From assembly GCA_021798195.1 (NCBI GenBank), contig JAJZYH010000003.1, forward strand, positions 1 to 64,000: DNA of 64,000 nt, written 5' to 3'. Positions 45,492 to 55,281 of the stretch are shown here, in pieces (position 1 is the first letter of the stretch; each line of letters starts with the position of its first letter). The stretch is from Thermoplasmata archaeon. Its GTDB lineage: Archaea > Thermoplasmatota > Thermoplasmata > Lutacidiplasmatales > UBA184. The translations under genes and the position numbers were made by a program. A model generated the notes under the pieces. That model had not been told where the DNA came from. It worked only from the letters and a program-made list of their open reading frames with translations, and made no database searches.

Positions 45492-47951
45492 ATGCCGGAC
45501 ATGCAGGACCATCGGCCCCAACGGTTCCTCGTGGGCCGCGCCGATGTCCTGGAGGACCTGCGACGATCCGTCCGGGATGATCGGCCCCAGGTCCCCCCGC
45601 TGGTGCTCCTGGAAGGGGACGAAGGGGTGGGGAAGACCGTGATGGTCCAGACGCTCCTCCCCGAGCTGGGCGAGGGGTCCTCGGTGGTCCTCACGGCCCG
45701 GGCCATCCCCTCGGAGATCCCGCAGCCGTTCTCCCTGGTGCAGGAGCTCCTCCGGTCCACCCCCCTCGCTCCCCCGGAGCGGCCCGTCGCGGAGGAGCTC
45801 AGCGCGGGTCTCGCGGGGGCCGGCCTCCCCACGGAGCCCACGGATCGCGAGATGCTCCCCCTGGGGCTCCTCGCCCTCGATTCCCAGGAGGAGGATCCCC
45901 GGGACCGGGCCGTGCGTCTCCTGGACGCCCTCACCGAGGGGGAGGAGAGCTGGGCCGAGGGACGCCGGTCCATGTTCGACCGGGTGGAGCGGCACCTGGA
46001 GGACCTCGCCCATGGCTCCCCCCTGCGCCTCGTGGTGGAGGACCTCCAGAACGTGGACATGCCCTCCTGGGAGTTCCTCGAGTTCTTCCTGCGCGGGGGG
46101 CGCGCCGCCTCCCGCAAGGTCCTCGCCACCATCCGGCCGGCCTCCCAGCAGCCCCGGGCCCTCCGGGCCCGCCTCGAGGAGCTCCAGAGGGCGGGCCAGC
46201 TCCGGAGAATCCTGGCCCGACCCCTGACGGAGGGGGAGACCCGGGAGTTCCTGGGGACCCTCGTCCCGGGGCATGCCCTCTCCGAGGAGACCCTCACCGA
46301 ATGGCACACCCGGTCCCGGGGGAATCCCCTCTTCCTGGAGCAGCTCTTCCGCATGGACCTCGTCGCGGGAGCCCGGGCCGCCGGGATCTCCTCCGGGGCC
46401 GACGGGCGGAGCCTTCCCACGCAGATGGCGATCCTCGATGCGGACGAGAGGAAGCTCCTCGCCTATGCCAGTGTCATCGGGTCCGAGTTCCCGTTCCCCC
46501 TCCTGGTGTCGGCCTCGGGCCTCGACGAGGAGTGGGTGGCGGAACGTCTCGAGGATTTCGTCCGCCGGGGATGGCTCCGGGACAAGGGGCGCGAAACGTA
46601 CGCCTTCAGCCCCGAGTCGGCCCGCGCCGCGGTCTATCGGTCCCTCACCGACACCCGGCGCCGCATCCTCCACCGGAAGGTGGCGGAGGCACTGGAGAAG
46701 CTCCCCGGGGCCCCGGAACCCCCCCTCTTCGATCTCGCGAACCACTTCTACCTCGCCCAGGTCCCCGAGAAGGCGTTCGAGTACAACCGGCGGGCGGCGG
46801 CCCGCGCCGAGGGGACGCACGCGCCCGAGGCACGGGTCCAGCACCTGGAACGGGCCCTGGAAGCCCTCCTGAGGTCCCACCCGGAGGATGGGACGGGTCT
46901 CCGGCGGCTCCGGACCGAGCTCGCCCTGGCCTACGAGACCGCGGGGGATTCCCTGAAGGCGGAGTCGCTCCTCCGCAGCCTTCTTCCCTCTGCCCCGGGG
47001 GCCCCCACCGACACTCCGGCCGAGGAGCTGGGGATGCTCTGGGTGACCCTGGCCCGCCTCCTGGGACGCATGAGCCGCTGGAACGAGGTCCCTCCCCTCC
47101 TCACCGAGGCCCGGCGGTGGGTGGATCCGGAGAAGGATCCCTTCCTGGCCGGGCAGATCGCCATCCTGGAGGCCGAGGTGGACGATGCCCGGAACCGGAT
47201 CCCCGCGGCGCGGGAGCATTACCTCGAGGCGGCCGGCTGGTTCCAGCGCGCCCGCGCCGCCGCGCACGCCGTCCGGGCCCGGCTCCACGTGGCGGACATG
47301 GATGCCCGGACCGCAGGGAGGCTCGGCCCCGACGCGGAGCGGATCTACCGGGAGGGGATCGCGGAGCTACGCCGGCTCGACGACCGGCGGGAACTCGCCT
47401 TCGCCCTCAACAACTACGCGTACTGGAAGCAGGTGGAGGGAGACCTGGAACGGACGGTGGAACTCCTCACCCAGGGGCTCCAGGTGGCCAAGGACTCGGG
47501 GGACCTCCGTCGGGTGGGCTGGCTCCATTTCAACCTCGCCGACGCCCTCCTCCACCTGGGCCGTCCCGAGGAGGCGAAGGGATACAACGCGGAGGCGCGC
47601 CGGGAGATGGAGAAGGTGGCGGACCAAGTGGGACGGATCCACGTGCGCCTCAACGAGGGCCGGATCGAGATGGCCTCGGGCGCATGGACCGCCGCGGAGA
47701 TCGCTCTCCTGGATGCCTACCGGATGGCCCGGGAGGGCGGGTACGAGATGGAGGAGCTCGAAGTGCTCTTCCACCTGGCCCGCTGGTCCCTCGCCCGGGG
47801 GGACGCCGCCACCGCACGGACCCGCCGGGATGAGCTCCGGCAGAGGGGCTTCGTCTCGCTCCATCCGGAGTTCCGTGTGGCCTTCGGCCAGCTGGACCGG
47901 GAACTGGGAAGCGGGAGCCCTCCGGGGACCCCGCCACCGGGAGGGGCCTGA
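45492..47951 (+). CDS. STAND-type AAA ATPase with C-terminal TPR-like repeats
   Basis: FLVGRADVLEDLRRSV..LLEGDEGVGKTVMVQTLLPEL (Walker A), LRLVVEDLQNVDMPSWEFLEFF (Walker B-like), then alpha-solenoid (ALNNYAYWKQVEGDLERTVELLTQGLQVAKDSGDLRRVGWLHFNLADALLHLGRPEEA). Confidence 0.82.
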   Translation: MPDMQDHRPQRFLVGRADVLEDLRRSVRDDRPQVPPLVLLEGDEGVGKTVMVQTLLPELGEGSSVVLTARAIPSEIPQPFSLVQELLRSTPLAPPERPVAEELSAGLAGAGLPTEPTDREMLPLGLLALDSQEEDPRDRAVRLLDALTEGEESWAEGRRSMFDRVERHLEDLAHGSPLRLVVEDLQNVDMPSWEFLEFFLRGGRAASRKVLATIRPASQQPRALRARLEELQRAGQLRRILARPLTEGETREFLGTLVPGHALSEETLTEWHTRSRGNPLFLEQLFRMDLVAGARAAGISSGADGRSLPTQMAILDADERKLLAYASVIGSEFPFPLLVSASGLDEEWVAERLEDFVRRGWLRDKGRETYAFSPESARAAVYRSLTDTRRRILHRKVAEALEKLPGAPEPPLFDLANHFYLAQVPEKAFEYNRRAAARAEGTHAPEARVQHLERALEALLRSHPEDGTGLRRLRTELALAYETAGDSLKAESLLRSLLPSAPGAPTDTPAEELGMLWVTLARLLGRMSRWNEVPPLLTEARRWVDPEKDPFLAGQIAILEAEVDDARNRIPAAREHYLEAAGWFQRARAAAHAVRARLHVADMDARTAGRLGPDAERIYREGIAELRRLDDRRELAFALNNYAYWKQVEGDLERTVELLTQGLQVAKDSGDLRRVGWLHFNLADALLHLGRPEEAKGYNAEARREMEKVADQVGRIHVRLNEGRIEMASGAWTAAEIALLDAYRMAREGGYEMEELEVLFHLARWSLARGDAATARTRRDELRQRGFVSLHPEFRVAFGQLDRELGSGSPPGTPPPGGA

Positions 47952-47952
47952 C

Positions 47953-48900
47953 GTGCCGTCCCCCCGTCCCACGGCGCCTCGGAGCCCCTCCGCACCGGCG
48001 GAGCTTCCCTCTCTCTCCCCGCCCCGGATGCGGCGCCTCCTGCGCAGCTACCTCGCGGAGGACCGGGCGGAGCAGGACATCACCACCGAGGCCGTGATCC
48101 CGCCCCGGACCCGCGCCCAGGGGATCCTGGAGGCCCAGGAGAGCGGGGTGGTGAGCGGCTTGGATGCCGCCCAGATGCTGGCGGAGGAGGTGGGCCTGGA
48201 GGTGATCCGGCACGTCTCCGATGGCTCCTCGGTGCGCCGGGGGACGCCCCTCCTCACCCTGCGGGGAGATGCCCGGCGGATCCTTTCCGTGGAACGGACC
48301 CTCGTGAACCTCGTCATGCACCTCTCGGGGGTGGCCACCGAGACCGCCCGGATGGTCCGGGCGGTGCGGGAGGTGGACCCGCGCTTCCAGGTCCTCGCCA
48401 CCCGCAAGACGCTCCCGGGGCTCCGGGACCTGGAGAAGCGCGCCGTGGTGCACGGCGGAGGGCACCCCCACCGTCGCGACCTCGCGAGCGCCATCCTGGT
48501 GAAGAACAATCACCTCGCCCTGGTGCCCCTCCGGGAGGCGGTGCGACGGGCGCGGCGCCGGGCGGGTCGCTCCCGGGAGCTCATGGTGGAGGTCCGTTCC
48601 CTCCCCGAGGCCCGGGAAGCCATCCGGGCGGGCGCGCACCGCATCCTCCTGGACAACCTCTCCCCGGCCGGGGCCCGGCAGCTCATCCGGGCGCTGGAGC
48701 GGGAGGGGCTCCGGGACCGCGTCCTCCTGGAGGTCACCGGCGGGGTCTCCCACGCCACCGTCCGGGAATACGCCCGGACGGGGGCCGACATGGCCTCCGC
48801 GGGGCGCCTCACCCATTCCGCCCGGGCCCTCTCGGTCCACCTGGTGGTCTCCCCCCTCCCCCCCACGCCACGTGCTGGCGCGGCGTCCGCGCGTCCTTAA
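47953..48900 (+). CDS. nadC: Nicotinate-nucleotide pyrophosphorylase (carboxylating)
   Basis: DRAEQDITTEAVIPP, ERTLVNLVMHLSGVATET, LATRKTLPGLRDLEKRAVVHGGGHPHRRDLASAILVKNNH, LEVTGGVSHATVREYARTGADMAS. Confidence 0.93.
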   Translation: MPSPRPTAPRSPSAPAELPSLSPPRMRRLLRSYLAEDRAEQDITTEAVIPPRTRAQGILEAQESGVVSGLDAAQMLAEEVGLEVIRHVSDGSSVRRGTPLLTLRGDARRILSVERTLVNLVMHLSGVATETARMVRAVREVDPRFQVLATRKTLPGLRDLEKRAVVHGGGHPHRRDLASAILVKNNHLALVPLREAVRRARRRAGRSRELMVEVRSLPEAREAIRAGAHRILLDNLSPAGARQLIRALEREGLRDRVLLEVTGGVSHATVREYARTGADMASAGRLTHSARALSVHLVVSPLPPTPRAGAASARP

Positions 48901-48946
48901 AGTCCCGCCGCGGCCTTTGGGGTCCCGAACGGGAGGGAGCCGGGAC

Positions 48947-49855
48947 ATGTCGCTGGTGGAGGAGGTCCGACGGCTCAAGGAGGAACGCGATGCGGTCCTC
49001 CTGGCCCACAACTACCAGCTGGGGGAGGTGCAGGACGTGGCGGATTTCGTGGGGGATTCCCTCTACCTCTCCCGCCAGGCGGCGCGCACCGATGCCCGGG
49101 TGATCGTGTTCGCCGGGGTCCGGTTCATGGCGGAGACGGCCAAGATCCTCTCGCCGGAGAAGGTGGTGCTCCTCCCGGACCTGGGGGCCGGCTGCTCCCT
49201 CGCCGACGCCATCACCGCCGAGCAGTTGCGGGCCTGGAAGGCCGCCCATCCCGGGGCCGTGGTGGTGAGCTACGTGAACACCTCGGCGGAGGTCAAGGCG
49301 GAGAGCGACTACTGCTGCACCTCCTCCAACGCCGTGAGCATCGTCGAGTCGCTCCCCCGGGACCAGGAGATCCTCTTCCTGCCGGATATGTTCCTGGGGG
49401 ATTACGTCCGCCGCAAGACGGGACGGACCAACATGCACCTGTGGGTGGGGGACTGCTTCGTCCACACCCGCATGCGCCCCGAGACGGTGGCCCGCCGCCG
49501 GGCGGAGCATCCGGGGGCGGAGCTGGTGGCGCACCCGGAGTGCGGGTGCTCCACGGAGGTCCTCCCCCAGGTGGACCGGGTCCTCTCCACCGACGGGATG
49601 CTCCGCTACGCCGAGACCACCCGCGCCCCCGAGGTGCTCATCGCCACGGAGGTGGGGATCCTCCACCGGATGCGCAAGCTCAACCAATCCACCCGGTTCA
49701 TCCCCCTCTCCGAGGCGGCCATCTGCCCCTTCATGAAGAAGATCGACCTCGGGAAGGTCCGGGATTCCCTCCGGGACATGCAGCACCGGATCGACCTCGC
49801 TCCGGACGTGATCCAGGGCGCCCGCCGCGCCCTGGAGCGGATGATCGCGGCCTGA
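48947..49855 (+). CDS. nadA: Quinolinate synthase
   Basis: LKEERDAVLLAHNYQLGEVQDVADFVGDSLYLSRQAA, YVNTSAEVKAESDYCCTSSNAV, HPECGCSTEVLPQVD, STRFIPLSEAAICPFMKKI. Confidence 0.95.
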   Translation: MSLVEEVRRLKEERDAVLLAHNYQLGEVQDVADFVGDSLYLSRQAARTDARVIVFAGVRFMAETAKILSPEKVVLLPDLGAGCSLADAITAEQLRAWKAAHPGAVVVSYVNTSAEVKAESDYCCTSSNAVSIVESLPRDQEILFLPDMFLGDYVRRKTGRTNMHLWVGDCFVHTRMRPETVARRRAEHPGAELVAHPECGCSTEVLPQVDRVLSTDGMLRYAETTRAPEVLIATEVGILHRMRKLNQSTRFIPLSEAAICPFMKKIDLGKVRDSLRDMQHRIDLAPDVIQGARRALERMIAA

Positions 49856-49916
49856 CGCCCGAACCCACCCCCCGGCGGGACCGTCGGGCCTCTCCCGTAG
49901 ATTATTATACGCATTG

Positions 49917-50642
49917 ATGCGCATTGTATGGACATGGCTCGGGGACGGAGCATCGGGGGAGGATGAGGTGGCGCGCTACCCCGACCGGGATGGGTTCCTG
50001 GTCCGGCACGCCGTGGAGGCGAAGACGGCGTACCGGGTGCTCCTGGGGATCCTCCTCTTCACCTTCGGGAGCCTCAAGTTCCTCCCCACGGCCCCCACCC
50101 GCTACCTCGCCGCGATGCAGGTGGGTGCCCATGCGCTCCCCTCGTTCCTCGGTGGTTGGAGCGGGCTCTGGGTGAGCCTCTTCGAGGGAGCCCCCACCCT
50201 CGCGGTCCAGGGGGTGGGGTCGGTGGAGATCCTCCTGGGAGTCCTCCTCATCCTGGGCCTCGCCCGGAAGGTGGTCTATGCGCTGGGGGTCGTCTTCGCC
50301 CTCTGGCTCTGGGTGGGGCCCGAGATGTTCGGCTTGAGCCTCGGGACCGACACGCTCGCGGTCTCCACCGGGCTCATCTACGCCACCTCGTTCTATGCGC
50401 TGGGGGTTCTCGACGCCACCTACGGCCCCACGTTCTGGGCCCTGGACGGGGTCCTGGAGCGCCGCTGGGCCGGCTGGTCCCGCGTGGCCGAGATGCGGGG
50501 CTTCCGTCGCCCCCTGGAGCCCATCGCCCTCTCCCTCTTCCAAAGCGAGGTCCCCGAGACGCCGGAACCTCGGGAACTCACCCCTCCCCGCTCCCCCGCG
50601 CGCCGGCCCCGCCGGGGAAGCCCTCCCTCCCCTCCGCCCTGA
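49917..50642 (+). CDS. DoxX-like membrane protein
   Basis: YRVLLGILLFTFGSLKFLPTAPTRYLAAMQVG..., VQGVGSVEILLGVLLILGLARKVVYALGVVFALWLWV. Start uncertain. Confidence 0.6.
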   Translation: MRIVWTWLGDGASGEDEVARYPDRDGFLVRHAVEAKTAYRVLLGILLFTFGSLKFLPTAPTRYLAAMQVGAHALPSFLGGWSGLWVSLFEGAPTLAVQGVGSVEILLGVLLILGLARKVVYALGVVFALWLWVGPEMFGLSLGTDTLAVSTGLIYATSFYALGVLDATYGPTFWALDGVLERRWAGWSRVAEMRGFRRPLEPIALSLFQSEVPETPEPRELTPPRSPARRPRRGSPPSPPP

Positions 50643-50702
50643 CGGCGTCATGGACCGCTCGGGGACGATTCCGGGCGGAGAGAGCCGGAAACGGAACGGG
50701 TC

Positions 50703-52403
50703 CTATCCCCCGCCCGGATCGTTCCGCTCCGTGCCCTGGACCCACGGGGGAAGAGGGTCCGCGTTCGCCACCGAATCCATGGGGACCCACCCCCGACGGG
50801 CCAATCCTTCGGCGAGCCGGATCCTCCCCGATTCCGCCGGTTGCCGGGGAAGTCCCGAGACGACCCAGCGAACACGACGCTGGGCGAGGGATCGGATCTC
50901 GTGGCTCTCAAGACCCACCTCATGGGGTCCCACCCCGATCTCCCACAGCGTCTCCACGTCCTCCAGCCTCTCCAGATCCTCCCAGCGGAGCCCCGCCCGT
51001 TCCCAGACGGCGCGACCCAAGTGTCCCAGGAGCGTGGGGCGGCGAGCCGTCCAGGCCGCGAGGTCACGCGAAAGCCAGCGGGTCCCCCGGGGGGGTGTTT
51101 CCGGGAGGGTGGCCACGAGATAATCGGGGGTCTCGCTTTCCGGGGGGAAGGGGACGTGGCCCTTTCCCAGGGTCCCTTCGAGCCCCCAGACCACGTGAAC
51201 CGACGGGCTCACCTCCCGGGCGGTGGCACGGAGAGCGGACCACGCGATCTCCCCGGAACGGAGTTCGTCCGCCCGGACCACGAACCCCACGGCCGTCAAG
51301 TGATGCTCCTGGGCCGCCCGGGTCCATTCCCGGATCTCCTGGGCTCCCACCGTGGACGGGACATGGATGTGGAGCTCCGCCCGGGACCCGTTCTCGGGGA
51401 GGAGCGGGGGAAGGGTCCCTGCCTCGGCCGCCTCCACCTCCCCCTGGTTCTCCCGGATCTCCGGGGGGATCCACGGAAGGTCCACCGCGCGGTACACGTC
51501 CTCCTCCCGGGGAGCGGGCACCAGGACCTCGTTCCGGGTGAGCCCGTACTCGTTGATCTTCACCCCGAGCTGGATCCCCCGGCTCCGGAGGCGGATGTTG
51601 TGGTCCTTGGAGCCGGTGAAGTAGACCAGGGCCGCGCCGAACGCCTCGGGGGGGACCACCCGGAGGTCCACCTGGAAGCCCGTGGTCAGGCGCACCGTGC
51701 TCCGGGTCTCCCCGTGGAGGAGAACCTCTCCCACCGCGGGTAGATGGGTGAACGCCTCCATGACCTCCCTGGGGCGCGCGGAGGTGGCCACGATGTCGAG
51801 GTCCCCGATGGTCTCCTTCCGCCGCCGGAGGCTCCCCGCCACCATGAGCTCCGCCACGGGGGCCCCGCTGGATCGCAGCGCGCGCACGGTCTCCCGGGCC
51901 AGGTCCTCGGCCTCCGGGAGGGATAGGCGGGAGGACCCGGGGGCCGAAGGGGCCCGGCGCGCCCGCTCCAGCGACTCCTTGAGCTTCTGGACCTTCCGTT
52001 CCCGGAACCCCTCGAGCTGGGAGAGCGTGCCCTCCTTCAGGGCCCGGTCCAGGTCCTCGAGCCCCTGGATGCCCAGCTCCCGGAAGAGGCGGCGCGCGGT
52101 CTTCGGCCCCACGCCATCGAGCCGCAGGAGGTCCCGCAAGCCGGGGGGCGTCTCGCTCCGCAGCTTCTCGAGGTGCGCCACCTTCCCCGTCCGCAGGTAC
52201 TCGTCGATCTTCTCGGCCAGGGCCTCCCCGATCCCCGGGATCTCCCGGAGCTTCCCTCGGGCGGCGAGGTCCCCCAGGTCCTCCGGGAGCCCCTCGAGCG
52301 TCCGGGCGGCCCGCCGGTACACCTCGGGGCGAAAGCGGTCTCCCGCGAGATCGAGGAGATCGGCGATCTCGTAGAAGATGCGTGCGATCTCCTCGTTCCC
52401 CAT
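50703..52403 (-). CDS. polX: DNA polymerase X family (PolX) with degenerate PHP domain
   Basis: NEEIARIFYEIADLLDLAGDRFRPEVYRRAARTLEGL, DGVGPKTARRLF, VAGSLRRRKETIGDLDIVA, VDLRVVPPEAFGAALVYFTGSKDHNIRLR; PHP region ELHIHVPSTVG.... Confidence 0.9.
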   Translation of the reverse strand: MGNEEIARIFYEIADLLDLAGDRFRPEVYRRAARTLEGLPEDLGDLAARGKLREIPGIGEALAEKIDEYLRTGKVAHLEKLRSETPPGLRDLLRLDGVGPKTARRLFRELGIQGLEDLDRALKEGTLSQLEGFRERKVQKLKESLERARRAPSAPGSSRLSLPEAEDLARETVRALRSSGAPVAELMVAGSLRRRKETIGDLDIVATSARPREVMEAFTHLPAVGEVLLHGETRSTVRLTTGFQVDLRVVPPEAFGAALVYFTGSKDHNIRLRSRGIQLGVKINEYGLTRNEVLVPAPREEDVYRAVDLPWIPPEIRENQGEVEAAEAGTLPPLLPENGSRAELHIHVPSTVGAQEIREWTRAAQEHHLTAVGFVVRADELRSGEIAWSALRATAREVSPSVHVVWGLEGTLGKGHVPFPPESETPDYLVATLPETPPRGTRWLSRDLAAWTARRPTLLGHLGRAVWERAGLRWEDLERLEDVETLWEIGVGPHEVGLESHEIRSLAQRRVRWVVSGLPRQPAESGRIRLAEGLARRGWVPMDSVANADPLPPWVQGTERNDPGGG

Positions 52404-52430
52404 GACCCACCCTCCCTCCGGGCCTCCCTC

Positions 52431-53246
52431 TTACGGCGCACTCCCGGTCCCCAGGTCCGCCCACACCCGGGGCTCGGCCGGGGTGAACCCCAGGGAGCGG
52501 TAGAGCTCCCGGGCCGGCTCGTTGTCGGCCCGTACGAAGAGCCCCAGGGAAGCGCCCGCACCGGAGGCCTCCTCGAGGAGCGCCGCCGTGATGGCCCGCC
52601 CCAATCCCTTCCTTCGATGGGCGGGATGAGTGAAGAGGCCCCCCAGGATCCAGCACTCGGCGGTCTCGGCCGAGGTGCGGCCCAAGGCCACGATCTCCCC
52701 GGAGGGTCGGGGTGCCAGCACCCCGAGGATCCGCTGCAGGGCGAGGTCCGGCCGGAGGTAGGCCGATAGGACCGTCTCGCCCGGGAACTGCCGCACCAGG
52801 GCCTCCACCCCGGGACGATCCCCGGGGGAGAGGCGACGCACCTCGAACCCCGGGGGAAGCTCCGGGCCCGGCTGCCTCCGGGAGAGGGTGGGAGGATGGA
52901 TGAGGCCCAAGAGCGGGTAGGTGCGGACAGTGGGGAACGCCGTCCGCAGGGGCGCCTCGAGTTCGGGGGGAACGATGGCGATCCAGGGGCCTGTGGGAAG
53001 CCATTCCCGGAGCTGCCCGGGCGGGGCGGGCGGCCCCACCCAGTGGAACACCGGATACCGGGGTTCCCCCTGCCATTCCAGCAGGTACCCCACCGCTTCC
53101 CCCTCTTCCGAGAGCGAGAAGAAGCGGGACCATTGCGGGGCATGCACCAGGTCGTACGCCGCGAAGGCGTGCCGGAAGGGGTCCCGCTGGGCCCAGCGGG
53201 CGAGGACCACAGGATCGATGCCCGGCCGGATCGTCAACGCTCCCAT
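52431..53246 (-). CDS. GNAT family N-acetyltransferase
   Basis: WILGGLFTHPAHRRKGLGRAITAALLEEASGAGASLGLFVRADNEPARELYRSLGF. Confidence 0.85.
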   Translation of the reverse strand: MGALTIRPGIDPVVLARWAQRDPFRHAFAAYDLVHAPQWSRFFSLSEEGEAVGYLLEWQGEPRYPVFHWVGPPAPPGQLREWLPTGPWIAIVPPELEAPLRTAFPTVRTYPLLGLIHPPTLSRRQPGPELPPGFEVRRLSPGDRPGVEALVRQFPGETVLSAYLRPDLALQRILGVLAPRPSGEIVALGRTSAETAECWILGGLFTHPAHRRKGLGRAITAALLEEASGAGASLGLFVRADNEPARELYRSLGFTPAEPRVWADLGTGSAP

Positions 53247-53598
53247 GGCCCTGCGGGGTCCCTCCGGGTGGAATCCCCCTCCCCCGAACCCGGATCCCCA
53301 GAGGGGTCCCCGAGGCCATGAGCTTTCACTCTGGCGGCGCCCTGGGGAGGGATCCGGCTCCCCGAACTCGTTCCCCCGTCAACGTCCTTCAGCCCGCCCC
53401 GAATGATCCTCGATACTCTCATCCCGGGGCCGGACCCCCTCCCCGGGCGGAAGACGAATGGATCGTTCCTTCCGTTCCACGCGGTGTTCCGGTGGTCTGT
53501 GGGGCATCCCGACTACAATCTTCCCGGGGGCTGCCCCTCCGTCGGAGGATCGCGCCACGGCCGGTGCGAGGCTCGATTTCCACCTGGTGAGGGAAGCC

Positions 53599-54219
53599 CT
53601 ATCTCCCCGGGACACGCGCTGACGCCTGGAACTCGGACGCGAGGAGCCCGTAGATCTGCGAATCGACCCATCGGACACCCTTGCGGGCCACCTGGCGTCG
53701 CGTCCCCTCGAGGCGGAACCCCACGTGGCCCAGCACCCGGGCCGAAGCGGGGTTGAAGGAGAACACCTCGGCTTCGATGCGATGGAGGTGGAGCTGGCGG
53801 AACCCGGCGCGGCAGACGGCCTCCACCGCCTCCGTGGCGAGCCCTTTCCCCCAGTGCCGTCTCGCGATCCAGTACCCCAGGGTCGCGCGGCGGTCCCTCC
53901 AGTCGAACTCCCGCAGCGCGATCCCACCCAGAAGTTCGCCCCCCTCCCGCGCGAATGCGAGGAGACTCAATGCCTCCCCGGAGGAGACCTGGACCGGATT
54001 CCGGGTGGCGAACCGGCGGGCATGCTCCAACGTGTACGGGTACGGCATCCGGAGGGTGGGACGACTCACCGACCGGTCGTTGAGCACCGTGGCGAGTGCC
54101 TGGGCGTCGACCGGCCGCGCGGTCCGCAGCAGCATCCGGGGCGTGACCAGCGGCAGGTGGACGGGCTCGAGGGGCCCCCCGGGCTGGAGCTCCTCCCGGA
54201 CCCTCTCCCGCCTCGGCAT
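53599..54219 (-). CDS. RimJ/RimL-like GNAT acetyltransferase
   Basis: LVTPRMLLRTARPVDAQALATVLND, LGYWIARRHWGKGLATEAVEAVCRAGFRQLHLHRIEAEVFSFNPASARVLGHVGFRLEGTRRQ. ATG at 54219. Confidence 0.88.
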   Translation of the reverse strand: MPRRERVREELQPGGPLEPVHLPLVTPRMLLRTARPVDAQALATVLNDRSVSRPTLRMPYPYTLEHARRFATRNPVQVSSGEALSLLAFAREGGELLGGIALREFDWRDRRATLGYWIARRHWGKGLATEAVEAVCRAGFRQLHLHRIEAEVFSFNPASARVLGHVGFRLEGTRRQVARKGVRWVDSQIYGLLASEFQASARVPGR

Positions 54220-54333
54220 GGCGGATGGGCTATCCGTGGTCCCTGCTTCATCGTTTCCGCCCCCTCCGCGTGGCCCCCTCCGATCCCCGCCGTTCTTCAT
54301 CGTTAAGGGGACCCCTGCCCTGGGGAGGTTCCC

Positions 54334-55281
54334 GTGCCGCATCGGAACTCCGCCCAGTTGGGGGACCACCTGGAGGCACTCCTCACCGGGTTCCCCATGG
54401 CCCGGTCCCTCTCCTGGGACCCTCTCGGGTTCGTCCGCCCGTTCCGGAACGACCCCCGGGCCGCGGAGATCGCCGGCGTCTTCGCCGCCACCGTGGCCGT
54501 GGGGAACGTGAAGACCATCCACGCGGACCTCCAGGACCTCTTCCAGCGGATGGGAGGGGATCCCCGGGGGTTCCTGGAGCGGTTCCCGTCCCGGACCTGG
54601 CGCTTCCGCCTCGCCCCCTGGCGCCACCGCTGGATCCGCGCCGACCAGATGGGGTTCCTCGCCCTCCGTCTCCGGGAGGTCTACGAGAACTTCCCGGGAG
54701 GCCTTCAGGAGGTTGTGGAGGAGGGGATGCGTACCCCGGGCGCGGGGAGCGACATGGCCCGCGGGCTCGACGCGCTCTCCCGCTCCCTGCGCCATGGAGG
54801 CCTCGAGGCTCCCCGCACCTTTTACGAACCGCCGCCGGGGTACGCCGCGCTCTTCCCGAGCCCTCTGGGCCCGGGTCACCCCGCCTGCAAGCGGGCGGCG
54901 CTCTTCGTCCGGTGGATGGTGCGCCGGACCGAACCGGACCTCGGGCTCTGGACCCGCATCCCGCCGGCCGCCCTCCGGATCCCCCTGGACACCCACATCT
55001 ACTGGATCGCCCGCCACCTGGGCCTCACGCGCCGGATGGCCCGGGACTGGACCACCGTGGAGGAGATCACGGAGGCGCTGCGCGCCCTGGACCCCTGGGA
55101 CCCGGTCCGCTTCGACTTCGCCCTCGCCCACACGGGGATCTCGGGCGACTGCCCCAAGCGGAGGGACATCTCCGTCTGCGGCCGGTGCGCCGTGCAGCCG
55201 GATTGCGATCTGTGGGCGGGACGGTGGCGGCGGACCCTGCCAGCCGTACCGGCCCCCCTCAGGATGCCGACGCCCCCGTAG
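54334..55281 (+). CDS. DUF2400 / TIGR02757 family protein
   Basis: DPLGFVRPFRNDPRAAEIAGVFAATVAVGNVKTIHADLQDLF, LFVRWMVRRTEPDLGLWTRIPPAALRIPLDTHIYWIARHLGLTRR, C-terminal C-x8-C-x2-C-x5-C cluster. Confidence 0.82.
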   Translation: MPHRNSAQLGDHLEALLTGFPMARSLSWDPLGFVRPFRNDPRAAEIAGVFAATVAVGNVKTIHADLQDLFQRMGGDPRGFLERFPSRTWRFRLAPWRHRWIRADQMGFLALRLREVYENFPGGLQEVVEEGMRTPGAGSDMARGLDALSRSLRHGGLEAPRTFYEPPPGYAALFPSPLGPGHPACKRAALFVRWMVRRTEPDLGLWTRIPPAALRIPLDTHIYWIARHLGLTRRMARDWTTVEEITEALRALDPWDPVRFDFALAHTGISGDCPKRRDISVCGRCAVQPDCDLWAGRWRRTLPAVPAPLRMPTPP

